Shown here piece by piece: positions 1 to 11,623 of a stretch of 64,000 nt of DNA (position 1 is its first letter; each line of letters starts with the position of its first letter). The position numbers and the translations under genes were made by a program. The notes beneath the pieces are model-generated. The model was not told the DNA's origin, did no database searches, and saw only the letters and a program-made list of their open reading frames with translations. The stretch is taken from contig VWPU01009679.1 of assembly GCA_013398955.1 (NCBI GenBank), forward strand, positions 186,001 through 250,000. Reading direction: 5' to 3'. This DNA comes from Callaeas wilsoni. Taxonomy: Eukaryota; Chordata; Aves; Passeriformes; Callaeidae.

Positions 1-2375
1 ACTCTAAGGCATCTGTCTAAATTCAGATCACCTTGAGTACATTCCTGTCTTGGTTCCTCCTCTCAGAAACTACTCAGAATAAAGCATTCCCTGGCCTCTG
101 CTGCATGGATAGAGGCAAATTAAGTTATCACAGTAATGACAGGCAAAAATGTAAGGAAGTCTCTGGAGATGTCTGTACGACCCTCAAATGACTGCCCTCC
201 TTATCCCAAAAACTGTTAAAAAACCCCTATAAAATTCATAGAACCATGCAAGCTAGCACTACAGATGTAGATATGATGTTTCCAGGTTTTATTATTATCT
301 CTGAAGGTCTAAATGTAAGGATTTCTCATTCCCTATGGAAGGGGCTGTTGCCTTCCCTGGGTGCCTTGGGTTAAACAGTCTGAATTTCCTTCCTTTACTC
401 TCTCCCTCCCCTTTCCTCCTCTTTGGAGAGAGAGCTGTGGCCCTGCCAAGGGGCTCTGTGATTGTGCCCTCTGAGCAAAAGTGGTGCTCATTTACACCCA
501 TAATAGGGAGTGACTGTGATTATGTACAGAAATCTCTGCAAACAGCAAGAGTAAATCTGTAAAATAAAAGCTAGGGAAACATGCACATAATTCCAATATG
601 AATCATGTATATTTAGGAAAGAGTAATATTTTGGGATTTTTTTTTTCTGTAAACTATGAACTATATTTCAACCCTGGGCTCAACAGCAGCAGTAGTAAAT
701 ATATTACAGCACTTTCTGGTGCTCTGTTGGACTAATGTATGCCTAAAATCTTGGGCCTGGAATATTTTGGTTTTTTTCACCTTGGCAAAAAACTTATAAA
801 GAAGAAACTAGTTCTAGGCAATATCCATTTCTTTAAATATTAGTTACTAGTAATTTCTAAAGTCTATAAAGTTGACATTTTCAGCAATAGTATTGACTTT
901 TACTGTCCTTACAATTATTTAAAATAGAAAATGTCCTAATAAAACTCACATTATCCCTTTCCTGATCAATTTCTTTATTGTTTATTAAAAGTAAGTAATA
1001 TATACTCTATTTTCCTTGTATAACACAAATACAGTTATAAAAGACGACTAACAAGTTTCAGTTAAGGAATACATCTAGTAAACTATACATGGAAAAACAT
1101 TAAACTGTTTTTCCCAGCCTTCCCAGAGTAAAAGTCTGCAAGTAAAGGTAATGTCTGCAATTACCAAGAAAAACAAAAGGTATGTGGTAAAATGTGTAAA
1201 GCATCTAAAAGATCTCCACTCACTGTTATTTCTACATGTGTTTGAAGTCACTGCACAACTGTGTCACAATTCTTGAATGTTAGCCTGCAAAGTCTCTCTT
1301 TCCTGGCTTGATTCATGGGCCATAAGGAGAACCAGGAGATGGAACTTTGCTCTGAGGTGGTGATTTACACAATCAAACTGGAAATAGTATGGAAAAATTA
1401 TGAATATTTGCACAACACTGTACATGCAGTTAAAAGCATGGAGTGAAAAAAAGATTTTTTTCTCCTTGCAAAACCGTTGAAAGCCGTTCTCAGAAAAACT
1501 GGAGTGGTTTGACTGCTTCTGTGACAAAAAGCATGAAGATCAGTCTGCTTATAGAGGGCTTATGAGATAAGGCAACAAATCACGTTCTGAAAAAGAAGTC
1601 ATCAGCAAACAAGTCAGAATGGTTTATGAAAAAGTCATATACAAAATATATACACCTGCCAGTAAATAACCTCTTCACTGAGCTGGCACTTTTCTAAATT
1701 ACAAATTAGGGATTCATGATCCTAATAAATACAATATACTACCGGATGACAGGTTTCACAGCATTTTATGTTTCTGAAGGAGATTTATAGGTTTATAATG
1801 AGGAACAATATAGTGCAGGTGCTATTAACTTCACTAAAAGCTATGTGCAAAAACTGAAAAGCAAATGCTTTACATCTCGATTAAACAGAAAATTCCAAAG
1901 CATTTTGTTAGAGTTTTTTCTTGTGTACTGTTTTCTAAGAAAAAAAGTCCCTATTTCAAGGCGAATTCTAAGCAGCATAATAAATGTGGTGCAGTTCACA
2001 AATTTCCTAATGAGTACTTTGTTTAATGAATATTCTTTTAAAGTTTATGGCTATTTTCTACATCCATTCAGCAACAGCAGTTGCTGAACTGCAATAGTAG
2101 TTCTGACCACTTGTTGCAGATGTTTCCAACCATTTTCTGCCAAATGCAAATTCAACTACTTGAGTGATTGAATCATCAATGCCAGTCTTAGCTGATACTA
2201 CTGTTAAAAGATTAATGTCCTAAAGGGAGAATCAGATTACTACTTGCACTCTTTTAACATCACTCTAGGAACACTCTCAATCCCCTTCCACAGAAGAGAA
2301 TGCTTTTTAAAAACAGTATCGCACATTTAAATAGATTTAGCCTTACTCACAATATGGTTACAAAGTATCTAGAGC
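1..2375. other. Unique AT-rich non-coding DNA
   Basis: No gene, RNA or repeat is recognised here. Open frames on both strands are under 90 codons, start and stop at random and resemble no protein I know. A slightly GC-richer patch lies near 340-500. The remainder is AT-rich with short A or T runs. It may be intronic or intergenic; no exon with splice signals could be supported. Confidence 0.6.
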
Positions 2376-3191
2376 TGTGGTGGATTGACACTGGCTGGAT
2401 GCCAGACACCCACCAAAGCTGCTCTATCACTCCTCTCTGCAAGTGGACAAAGAGAGGGTTTACGAGCTGAGATAAGGACAGGACTCACTGATTTCCAGTA
2501 CGGGCAAAACAGACTCACCTTGGGGGTGTTAACAGAATTTATTGCTAACAAAATCAGAGCAGGTTAATGAGAAGTAAAATAAATCTTAAAAACACCTTCC
2601 CCTAACCTCTCCCTGCTTCCCAGCTCTAATTCCTCCCCTCAGCAGTGCAGTGAGATGGGTCTGGAGATCCCTGCCAGGACCCTGCTCAGGTGCTGGCCTT
2701 CCACAGCTTCACAATCCTCTTTTGGGCAGCCGTGGGCATCTTTTGGGCATCCATTGTGGGTCTCCTCCACGGGCTGCAGGTGGATCTCTGTATCCCCATG
2801 GACCTCCATGGGCTGCAGGGGCACAGCTGCTTCACCATGGTCTGCATCACAGACTGCAGGGGAATCTCAGCTCTGGCACCTGGAGCACCTCCTGCCGCTC
2901 CTTCTGCACTGACCTGGCTGTCTGCAGAGTTGTTTCTCTCACATGTTCTCACCCCACTCTTCTCTAGCCACGATTACAACTGCACAATAACATTTTCCCC
3001 CCTTTTTAATGTGTTATGACAGAGGTGCTACCACCATTCCTGATTGATTCAGTCTTTGCCAGCAGTGGGTCCGTCCTGGAGCCAGCTGGTATTGGCTCTG
3101 CTGGACATGGGGGAAGCTGCTGGCAGCTTCTCACAGAAGCCACCCCTGTAGTCCCCCCGCTACCAAAATCTGGCCATGCAAACCCAATACA
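2376..3191 (-). mobile_element. Solo ERV LTR, family 1 (ERVL-like), internally deleted
   Basis: This is the same repeat family as 40307-41404; both copies begin (plus strand) with a TGTGGTGG-type end and finish with a CAATACA-type end. The promoter lies on the minus strand: a CCAAT box (ATTGG on plus at 3091-3095), then a weak T/A-rich TATA region near 3003-3010, and an AATAAA signal (TTTATT on plus at 2538-2543). This makes a very long R region. Compared with the other copy, about 285 bp is missing near 2657, where the sequence jumps from the polypyrimidine block to the CCCTGCCAGGACC block. The five bases on either side, agagc and aaagt, differ only by transitions and may be a decayed 5-bp target-site duplication. 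No internal retroviral genes adjoin it, so it reads as a solo LTR. The family name needs a repeat-library search. Confidence 0.8.
2538..2543 (-). promoter_or_regulatory. LTR polyadenylation signal AATAAA
   Basis: The plus strand reads TTTATT, so the minus strand reads AATAAA. The same position is conserved in the second family-1 copy at 40487-40492, which supports it as the LTR poly(A) signal. Confidence 0.6.
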
Positions 3192-3431
3192 AAAGTTAAA
3201 TTTTATCTTAATGGAGTTATCATACAAAATTAATGCTGCATGGTCTCAGACCAAGTTCTAAAACTACACAAAAACTAATTAAAAACAAGTCACAAAACAA
3301 CCATCTAGGCTACTCCTAGCTGTCATTTAATAATTCACTGTTATCTGACAACTCATAAAGTAACTATCACAGGATAACATTACTCCCTAAAAAATGAAAG
3401 CTACCTGCAACATCCAACATAAACTCTTAAG

Positions 3432-3455
3432 TGATGATGATGATGATGATGATGA
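3432..3455. repeat. (TGA)n microsatellite, about 8 units
   Basis: Eight consecutive TGA/ATG trinucleotide units are visible. They create an artificial methionine run in one frame, which is not a gene. Confidence 0.9.
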
Positions 3456-6400
3456 CAGTGCTAAATTCTGTGATAACTTCTGCATGTGAAAGAACCACTA
3501 AACTCTATGTGATGACTTATGCACCTAAAGTCTCTCATCCATTAGAACTGCCAGCATTAAAATTCATTAGGACAAGCTGCTGGAAAATGTATTTTTTATT
3601 TATATTTGGAGTTTAAATTTATAATCGAATTATTACTGATCACTTATTGATTTTTAACTGACTGATTTTCCTTTTACACAGCTCCAGAAATACAGGATGA
3701 TTTGGGTATGATCATGAGGTCCACACTCATGATTTGGACAAACAGGATTTAAAATGAATCAAACATGCTGGCTTATAATTAAAGTTGTATTTGGTATACA
3801 ATGAAGTAGTATGATTCATGTATCAAATGATTATAGTCCTTGATTCAACCTTCCGTTATTATAACCTATAAATGTGTGACTACTTACACATAATCAGGTG
3901 ATAAATTCAGTTGAGACAACTTTAATGTATCAATATCTAAGATATCTAAAAAACCAGCAAATTAAGCACCTTCACTGTCTTCTTCATTCAAGTCATACTT
4001 AAGACAAGCTTCCAGAGCAAGAAACTGAAATCCTGTGTGATCGACTTCCTGCTGAAATTCTATAACAATCTGAAACTATTATTACTATTAGCACTAACAC
4101 AAAATTCTGTTAAAAATATTAAAAAATGGTAATCATATAATAATGACTTAGGCATATATGCTAGTGACAGAATCTTGTATGGTCCCATAATAACTTTAAA
4201 TTGATTTGCAATATATTAGATCTATGAAGATGAAATAAGTAATACAAAAATAGGTTCAAAGCTTTAACCAATCTGTCTTCTTCAGGAATGAATTTTACAG
4301 TGAAGATAAGAACAGAGCTCCCTGCATTTTTAAAGGTAGATGCTGCATACTTCATGTCAAGCTGCAGATCTGTGAGTACAGACTGCAAAGAGAAGCAGCA
4401 AGCAGTGATTTAATGCTAATTTGATGCATCATTCAGAGTCGAGACAGCATCTAAGACTTGTGTGACAAGACACACTCAAAATACAAAATGATCAAACTGA
4501 AATTGTGTCAGTTATTTTACGAGCAAATCGGGTCTCAGAATGTTGCAGAATTTCCTTTACAAGGGGCTGTATCATCAGAACAGATTAATTAGATGAAAAG
4601 TAGAAGTATTACAGGGAGCAACATCCACACTGGTGGAAGCGGGATTGATCAAAGAAATACAGTGGTATCGTGATGCCTCTGAGTGACTACATCTTACTTT
4701 ATTAAATGTTCCCGTAGCATGGCATGATCATTTTTGCACTTAATTTCTGCTTCTCAGAACTAAACAAAGTTCATACATTTTGTTTCACAGAGTCAAGCTA
4801 ATATAATCTTCAGTTCTGATCTGCCTAAATTGCCCTTTTGCAAGTTTGAATGATACCACAATCCTCAAAAAACAAATCTGGTCAAACTTGTCATATTTCC
4901 TTTACTTACCCACTTACTCAATGCATAAGTTTGCATAACTATGAGGCTCATCTGTGACTCAGGACTGAACTGCAACCCTTAGATTGTGTCGGTTTGATTT
5001 TGGATAGTGTAATTAAATTGTCAAACAAAGGTCTAGTGCTTTTGAATTATGAGAAGGAAACAGGGACTGAAAGAAAGGGAAATGAAAAGAGAGAGACAGC
5101 CAAAGTGTATTTATAATGAGGGTATAAATAATGTAACATTTGTCCAGAAAGAACCATATCATTGCTATTTTAATTTTCATAAGCTCTCAACTAAAATAGA
5201 ATATAAAAGCAAATCACACTAATTATTTAGACAGAACAAAACCTCACATTATTTCAGATACTTTGAACTGAAATAATGTCACCAATAATGTCACCTGAAT
5301 AAACGCACCAGTGATGCCACAGCATTACCCTATTATGGAACCACAGGAGAATGAAGGTTAAGGAATATGAAGTGTGGGATCAAGAAGGCCGCTTCTGCTC
5401 CAGAAAAGGTAGAGGTAGAGTAATGTAAGAGCTTGACTATGCCACATGCTTTGGGGCTGCAGATCAGCCTCTTTGGTTAGCAGTTTGCTGGTTAAGCTAG
5501 GCAGGCAAACAGGAAACATCTCCCGGACTTCTACATCTTCCTTATTCAGACACAGCTCTTAAGAAAGTACGATCCAGTGTCAGGATGAATGGTTTGGATC
5601 TTAAAGAAGCTTTTTACTGTTGGACGTCTCCAGGAAGCGACAGTTGTCCTTCCTGCAGGTTCACTCTGCAACACCCCCGCCCACAAACACACTGTAGCTG
5701 GTAGTTATGCTTTCAAGATTTTGCCCAATGTTGCACAGCTTTGCTGTGAACGCAATACACTGGTATTTTTCCACAGCACCCTTGCTTCTACAGCAACTTT
5801 AAAGAGGTTATGTCAATTAGCATTTTTTTTTTCATGCCAAAACCCAACCAAAAGAGAATAACAGCAAGCTTGTATAGCTGCATACGGGTGACAAACCAGA
5901 CATATGGAGTGTGAAAAAGAGAAGTGAAATCATTGAAGAAGAGCTAGCAGATAACTCTTCATACAAAATTTAGCCTTTTTTTTGAAACAATGAAAAGTAA
6001 AAAATGTGGTGATATTTTTCTAGATGTAATGTGTAGCATCCCAGATTTCTAGAATTCATTTAAACAATCTCATTCAGATATTTTGACTTTACTGACTGAT
6101 GCTTGTGCCTTAAGTTGCACATATATCTGTATTGCTATTTGTCAGTGTACTACAATAGCAAAACCAAATACATACAACTTCAAATATACGATAGAGTTGT
6201 CATATACAGTCTTCCATACTGCCCTACATACATATGCCTTCAGTCTTCAAAACTGACTGTTCAGTCTCACTGAAATCTGCTACATGGGCTAAGTTCAAGG
6301 ACAATTAGCGTTTTAAAATTGTAAGTTACTTAAGGGTAGCAAGCTGAAACTTTAAAAATATGAATTAAAGCTCAATTTTAGACAGACACTTGAAGAAAAA

Positions 6401-6934
6401 AATGTATCTCCACACACCCCCCAAGCAACTGAGCTGTTAAATTACACTTGAAGCAACTAGGTCTTCATAAAAGCTGTGGGTAAAAAAACTGCAGTTCATC
6501 ATACAGTACTTTAAAATAATATACTTAAGTACTGCTGCAAACTAAAATGCTTTTCCATGATCATAATCTTATGCCTCTAAGAAATTAAAATAAAGACAGG
6601 AGTTTTCATTGTCAATCCATGGTAAGGATACTGTCTTAACAAGATGCAAAGACTTACATGCTGTTGTCCTGGTTTCAGTATTATGTTGTTGCAGAAACCT
6701 TCAGGGGACAATGTTGCCAGGATGCTTCACTCACAAACTAAATTAAAATGCTTTTAAGTTTCACCAAGGATTGATGGGAGAAAATAAAGAGGTATTTTTC
6801 TTCTCAGTACACTAACTTTTTTTACTGAGTAATATTTAATGCAAATAGAAAGAAAAGAGTTTTCTAGTGTGTATCTTCAGTTCAATTCTGTAGAACAGAC
6901 TTCAGATACAATGATTGGCAGGACTCACTTGAAA

Positions 6935-6970
6935 ACCTGAAAGACCTGAAAGACTGAAAGACTGAAAACC
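6935..6970. repeat. Short tandem of (ac)CTGAAAGA units
   Basis: Four to five imperfect copies of an 8-9 bp CTGAAAGA unit lie head to tail. A similar ACTGAAA tandem occurs at 16074-16114. Confidence 0.7.
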
Positions 6971-9571
6971 TTTATCTCTTACTAGTTTTCAAGATCTGCA
7001 ACTTTATGAAACCTCTTCTGCACAAATATTTTCCATACGCATTTTGCTTCTTATGCCACCTTGGAAAAGCTGCCTTTCTGACTCATAGTGCTGTTTCCAT
7101 TTTTCTTTCAGAAAACAGCCAACAGTTTCTACAGTCACTTGGGACTTGTCTGCAATTCATTCTAAGCAATACATTTAAATAATAGGGAGATCTTAACGTT
7201 TTCAATTCTTTTTCAACTTTTTTATATCTGACTAAAATGAGCTGTCTATTAAAGTGGTAGTCTACTGGGCTCACCTCTATCCATGTTACGTGTCTCATAA
7301 ATATTCAGAACTTGTTTTGATGTTGAAAATTATTTTATTGTTTTTGTGTTATCTCACTGTCCTTGAAACAAAAGAGTGCATCATACTTGCAAAGAAGTTT
7401 TCCCATATTGTCTACCTCAAGTATAGTATTCACTACACATTAGAGGATCTGAATGATTTCAATTTAATTGACAGGTAATTCTCAGAAGTGTGTAGATAAA
7501 AGATTGGTTGGGGTTTTTTGGAAACAGAGTCTTAAATGATAAACTTATATCTATGAGGACTTGCATCTTCTCAGAGCAAAGTGCAAAGATTCATAACAAA
7601 ACATTTTTGTCACGAACAGAAGTGCAAGAAAGTACAGGCTAATACTGGTCCAAAGTTAAATTTAGAAAGTCAAAGTTATTTTCAGTTTGCAGTGTATTAA
7701 AATGGGTATTTAAATGACTTTTAATTGTAAAATAAAAAATAAAGACCCACATAATTTTTCAATATAATTTCCTTAAGGAACCTAAACACATTACAATGAA
7801 GTCTATTTACTTTGTATTTACTGCAAATTCTTTCACTGGAAGGAGGACTTTGATAAGCATTCAGAAAGAAAGAAATGGTAGGAAATAAAAAGAGCATCTA
7901 AATATACTAAAAATTTAAAAACACAAAACAGGCTATCAACAAGGAAGTTAATGAGAAACTATGCTCTCTTAGAACATATCTAAAAAGAAACTTATATTGC
8001 CCAGCTTGATAGTACAGCACGTAAGAAGGTTATGATTTAATTTCATGATGGTTTGTGAGCCCATAAAATTTGTGAGGTACTCAATTACATTTTTTCTCTG
8101 TGAACACTCTCAACAAACACCCAAACACATGCAACTCGTGCTAGTTAGAAGAAGAGAACACCTCCCCAGGTATAGTGCAAGAGTACTGAGGGGAACCCCA
8201 TACAGTTTAAGAAGTTCCCAAAGCTTCCTTGACATTCCTTTCCTAGATTGGGAATCCTGCTAGATCACCAGCTACTGCCCAACTACTAAATTATGTCTCA
8301 GGCACTACAGAGAAAAAATACATTTGTGTTGTCATTTTGACAAGCAGTTCTGTAAAAAATCTAAGTTAGGCAACATTTTTCATTTCATTTATTTCTCCCT
8401 GTAAATTATATGTGTTAACCTTGATATAAAGCTTAGCAGAAAAGTGGAGACTTGCTTTTAGAGTTAGACAGAAATAAGAAAATTTATTTTCTGAGAACTT
8501 GCTCTTTCTCAGGAATTAGGCGATTGTTCATGTATTTATTTACACTGGCATTGTAAGAATACAGAATTATAAATGTCAGAATTTAACGTGAGCAAATTTG
8601 CACTACAAATGCAAAGCACTGGCAGCTGAGAGAAACCTACATATGTTCTTCTTTCAGTTCATAACTGTTTACATGCAAACCTGGATATTCTCAGAAGAAC
8701 AGAAAGTTCTATCAGTGGTAAACTGTTGGCATTTCGTAGGCACAGTGGTGCATAACTGGCTCATCATCTAACAGCACAGAAAGAAACAGTGAAGACCAAA
8801 AACCTGTTTATTCAGTAGATGATAAAAAAGAAAAGAGACAACACCATAAGGCAAATGTCATTCTTTGCAATAAATAGCACTCTACTGACATGTTTAAGTT
8901 TTGGTCTTGAAGGATGTACTCACTGTTTTGACAATATAGAATAAACTGTACAAATGAAAATGCTGAAAAGAAATCAACACACATGAGAAAAACATGAAAA
9001 AAGTCATTTCTCACAAATAAATAAATTTAAAGTAGATGCTAGTTACTGTGAAATTTTCTTGAGACCTACGTGAAATTATATTTAGATAGTCATAAAAAAT
9101 TGAGGATAAATATTTTGTCTTCACTCATCTGGTATAAGTTTAACTAGAAATACATTTTTAAAATTTATTTTTTTAAGTTAAAAATTTAAATAAGTCAGCT
9201 AAGATGGTTTCTCAGGGTGCCTCTCTGATATTACATAAATTCCAAAATTTTTGTATTTGCCTTGACTTTTTTTTTAATAGGAAAAGTTTATCTGCTTGGT
9301 GCAACACTACTCCCAAATCAGATCTCTTAATGATATTGCTTCATTTATTTTACTTAACTTGCATTTCCTTAACAGATGTGAAGCCAACTTTGCTTCCATT
9401 AAAGTCAATGGTACTTTGGCACTAACTCCCAAAATCAAAAATAAGAGTTGCAATGTAACTTAGAGCAACTTTTGAGAACAATTCGAAATTATTTATATTT
9501 TGTAATTTATTGGTACATGGCCACTGTTTTCCCATTGAACATTTTATTTTATTTTAAAAAGCTTAAAAACG

Positions 9572-9599
9572 TCATCTTACTTTATGGAAAGTAAGATGA
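9572..9599. repeat. Perfect 12-bp inverted repeat, 4-nt loop
   Basis: The arms TCATCTTACTTT and AAAGTAAGATGA are exactly complementary around the loop ATGG. No flanking feature explains it; it may be a chance hairpin or the core of a small decayed element. Confidence 0.8.
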
Positions 9600-11059
9600 A
9601 AACATGCAAAACATGGTAAATTACAGATGTTTACTGAGAGCGTTATACATAAAAAGACAGCCTCACGTACAATTACTTTTTTAAGCCTTGTTTTGAAAAA
9701 ATATGTATGATGATATGTTAAAAGTCTACATCATTGCTTGTAAGTACATCTCACTGTCAATGCTGTTTAAATATAGAATTAAAACTGTATTTTCTTATAT
9801 TAGACTTTCTTATGGTAGATCACTGCAGAGCAGTCTGCACATAGCACTTGACAGAAAATTAAATGTACCCTCCCAACATAAGCCAAGGGCTCTCTGGTGT
9901 TATAGATTAGGACTTCGTTTTGAGTGTTGATGATGGAGCATTACAGCCACACTGCAAAATGATGGAGGAACTATTTTTTCTGATAGAATACTTTGCAAAT
10001 TTATGACTAACTGTATGATTAACTTCCAAATATTTACGACTTTCCATCAAAAAAATTGTGCTTACTGCAACAATATTTTAAAATTAAAACCCAAACACGC
10101 ATTCTAAAACTACTTTTATATAGCTATCAGTTACCTTCTAAAGCCTCCTTCTCCTCTGCCTGCCAAGAAATAAAATACTATCCATGTTTGCCAAAGGCGT
10201 TGTGTAACAGTGTTGTTCCTGATTACTGATTATTAGTTACAAAGAAATCATGACATGTCATATATGATAAAAGAGTTTTAAAAAAATCTCCATTGGATGA
10301 GGGGAGAAAGTACTTAGAATAATATAGCAAACTGATTTTACACTTTTTAGTACATATGTTGTCAAGTGGCACTGGTTATTATGGAATAAAATACTTCTTT
10401 TATTGCAGATACACTCTCTGGGAACCTGCATATTTAATATTTTCTTTGCAATATGGTATTTTCTCTTTATGAAGCATGCTTCTACATTGTCTTTAAAAAG
10501 TTAACTAAGACAAAAGTGTCCTTTTATGTTGCATAAATATAGAAAGCACATTTTTACATCTCTCAGATTTGTGCTTTGATTTTTCAGGTAAAAGAGAATG
10601 TTCCACAGGCTTGGAAGTCGAATCCTCTATCTGGCAATTTGCCCAATTTTGTATTGCATCTAGAATTCACCGGTAAACAGTGCCATTACCTTCATATGAG
10701 GACATTAGAAACAAAAAAAAAAATTACAAAATTGCAAAATACTGTTTTCTTTTCCTGACCCAGTTCTAAGTACATGTAGAAAAAGCCAAACTGAAAATTC
10801 CCTTCTCAGAGCTACATCTGAACAATGCTTTCCTCTATGGTCTCTCATAAGGGTGCAGAATATACGTGTATGATTACCATTTAAGTTTCATCTGCACTTT
10901 TAACAGATCCCTCATATTATTTTCTATTTCATTATGAATCAACAAATATTCTTGAAAACAATGAGATATATACTCTTCTCCAGATCATCATAACTGCCAT
11001 ATCAGTTGAGATCAGTGCATTGAAATTCTTAGTTTTTATCAAGCAAAATACTTTAATAA

Positions 11060-11064
11060 CCTCC
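11060..11064. repeat. Target-site duplication CCTCC, left copy
   Basis: The five bases CCTCC directly precede the LTR and recur immediately after it at 11619-11623. This marks a single integration event. Confidence 0.75.
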
Positions 11065-11323
11065 TGTCACGTTTTAACCCCAGGCAGAATCCAAGCCACA
11101 CACAGCTGCTTGTTCGCTCCACCACCAGTGGGACCGGGGAGAGAACAGGAAGGGTAAAAGCAAGAGAACTCGTAGGTTCAGATAAAGACAGTTTAATTGG
11201 AAAAACAAAAGCCATGCAGGCAAGCAAAGCAAAACAAGGAATCAATTTGGCCCAGAAAAGCAGGGCCTCATCACGCGTAAGGTGGGAAGACAAAACTCCA
11301 TCACTCCAAATGCTTCCCCTCAC

Positions 11324-11331
11324 TTTATATA
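11324..11331 (-). promoter_or_regulatory. LTR TATA box TATATAAA
   Basis: The minus strand reads TATATAAA, about 10 bases from the duplicated TGATGTCA motifs. The spacing matches the related LTR at 17664-18223, where TATAAAA lies just downstream of TGATGTCA. Confidence 0.7.
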
Positions 11332-11338
11332 CTGATCA

Positions 11339-11356
11339 TGATGTCATATGATGTCA
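11339..11356 (-). promoter_or_regulatory. Duplicated CRE-like motif in LTR U3
   Basis: Two TGATGTCA motifs lie 10 bp apart inside the direct repeat ATGTCATATG. They resemble a cAMP response element TGACGTCA whose CpG has decayed. The related LTR at 17664 has a single copy, so the tandem duplication is specific to this insertion or its subfamily. Confidence 0.55.
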
Positions 11357-11618
11357 TATGGTCTGGAATATCCCTTTGGTCAGTTTGGGTCACCTGTCCT
11401 GGCTGTGTCTCCTCCCAACCTCCCAAGCACCCCCAGTCTCCACACTAGTGTGGCAGCAGGAAAACAGAAAAGGCCTTGGCTCTGTGTAACCCCTGCTCAG
11501 CGATAACAAAAACATCTCTACGTTATCAACATTGTGTTCAGCACAAATACAAAACGTAGTAGCCCATACTCTTCCCATGGGGAATAGAATTAACTCTACC
11601 CCAGCCAAAACCAGCATA

Positions 11619-11623
11619 CCTCC
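11619..11623. repeat. Target-site duplication CCTCC, right copy
   Basis: This matches 11060-11064 exactly and sits directly after the LTR end. Confidence 0.75.

Larger units (their letters stand above)
3192..11059. other. Unique AT-rich non-coding DNA
   Basis: This is about 7.9 kb without a recognisable gene or large mobile element. It contains a (TGA)n microsatellite near 3432, a short ACTGAAAG tandem near 6935 and a 12-bp-arm hairpin at 9572. All open frames are under 100 codons and look random. Purine-rich patches occur near 5040-5100, without coding character. Confidence 0.6.
11065..11618 (-). mobile_element. Solo ERV LTR, family 2
   Basis: This 554-bp LTR is flanked by a perfect 5-bp duplication, CCTCC. 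On the minus strand it begins TATGCTGGTTTTGGCTGG (the canonical TG start seems mutated to TA) and ends in CA. The minus strand then shows a conserved CCAAAGGGATATTCCA block (plus 11364-11379), two CRE-like TGATGTCA motifs in a 10-bp direct duplication (11339-11356), a TATATAAA box (11324-11331) and an ATTAAA poly(A) signal (11192-11197). This is the order U3, R, U5 of an intact LTR. The type is one I recall as widespread in neoavian genomes. A 5-bp duplication fits ERVL-like integration. No gag, pol or env sequence adjoins it, so it is most simply a solo LTR left by recombination between two LTRs. Confidence 0.88.

Noticed and set aside
3431..3616. Frame beginning with eight methionines
   Set aside because: The methionine run is the (TGA)n microsatellite.
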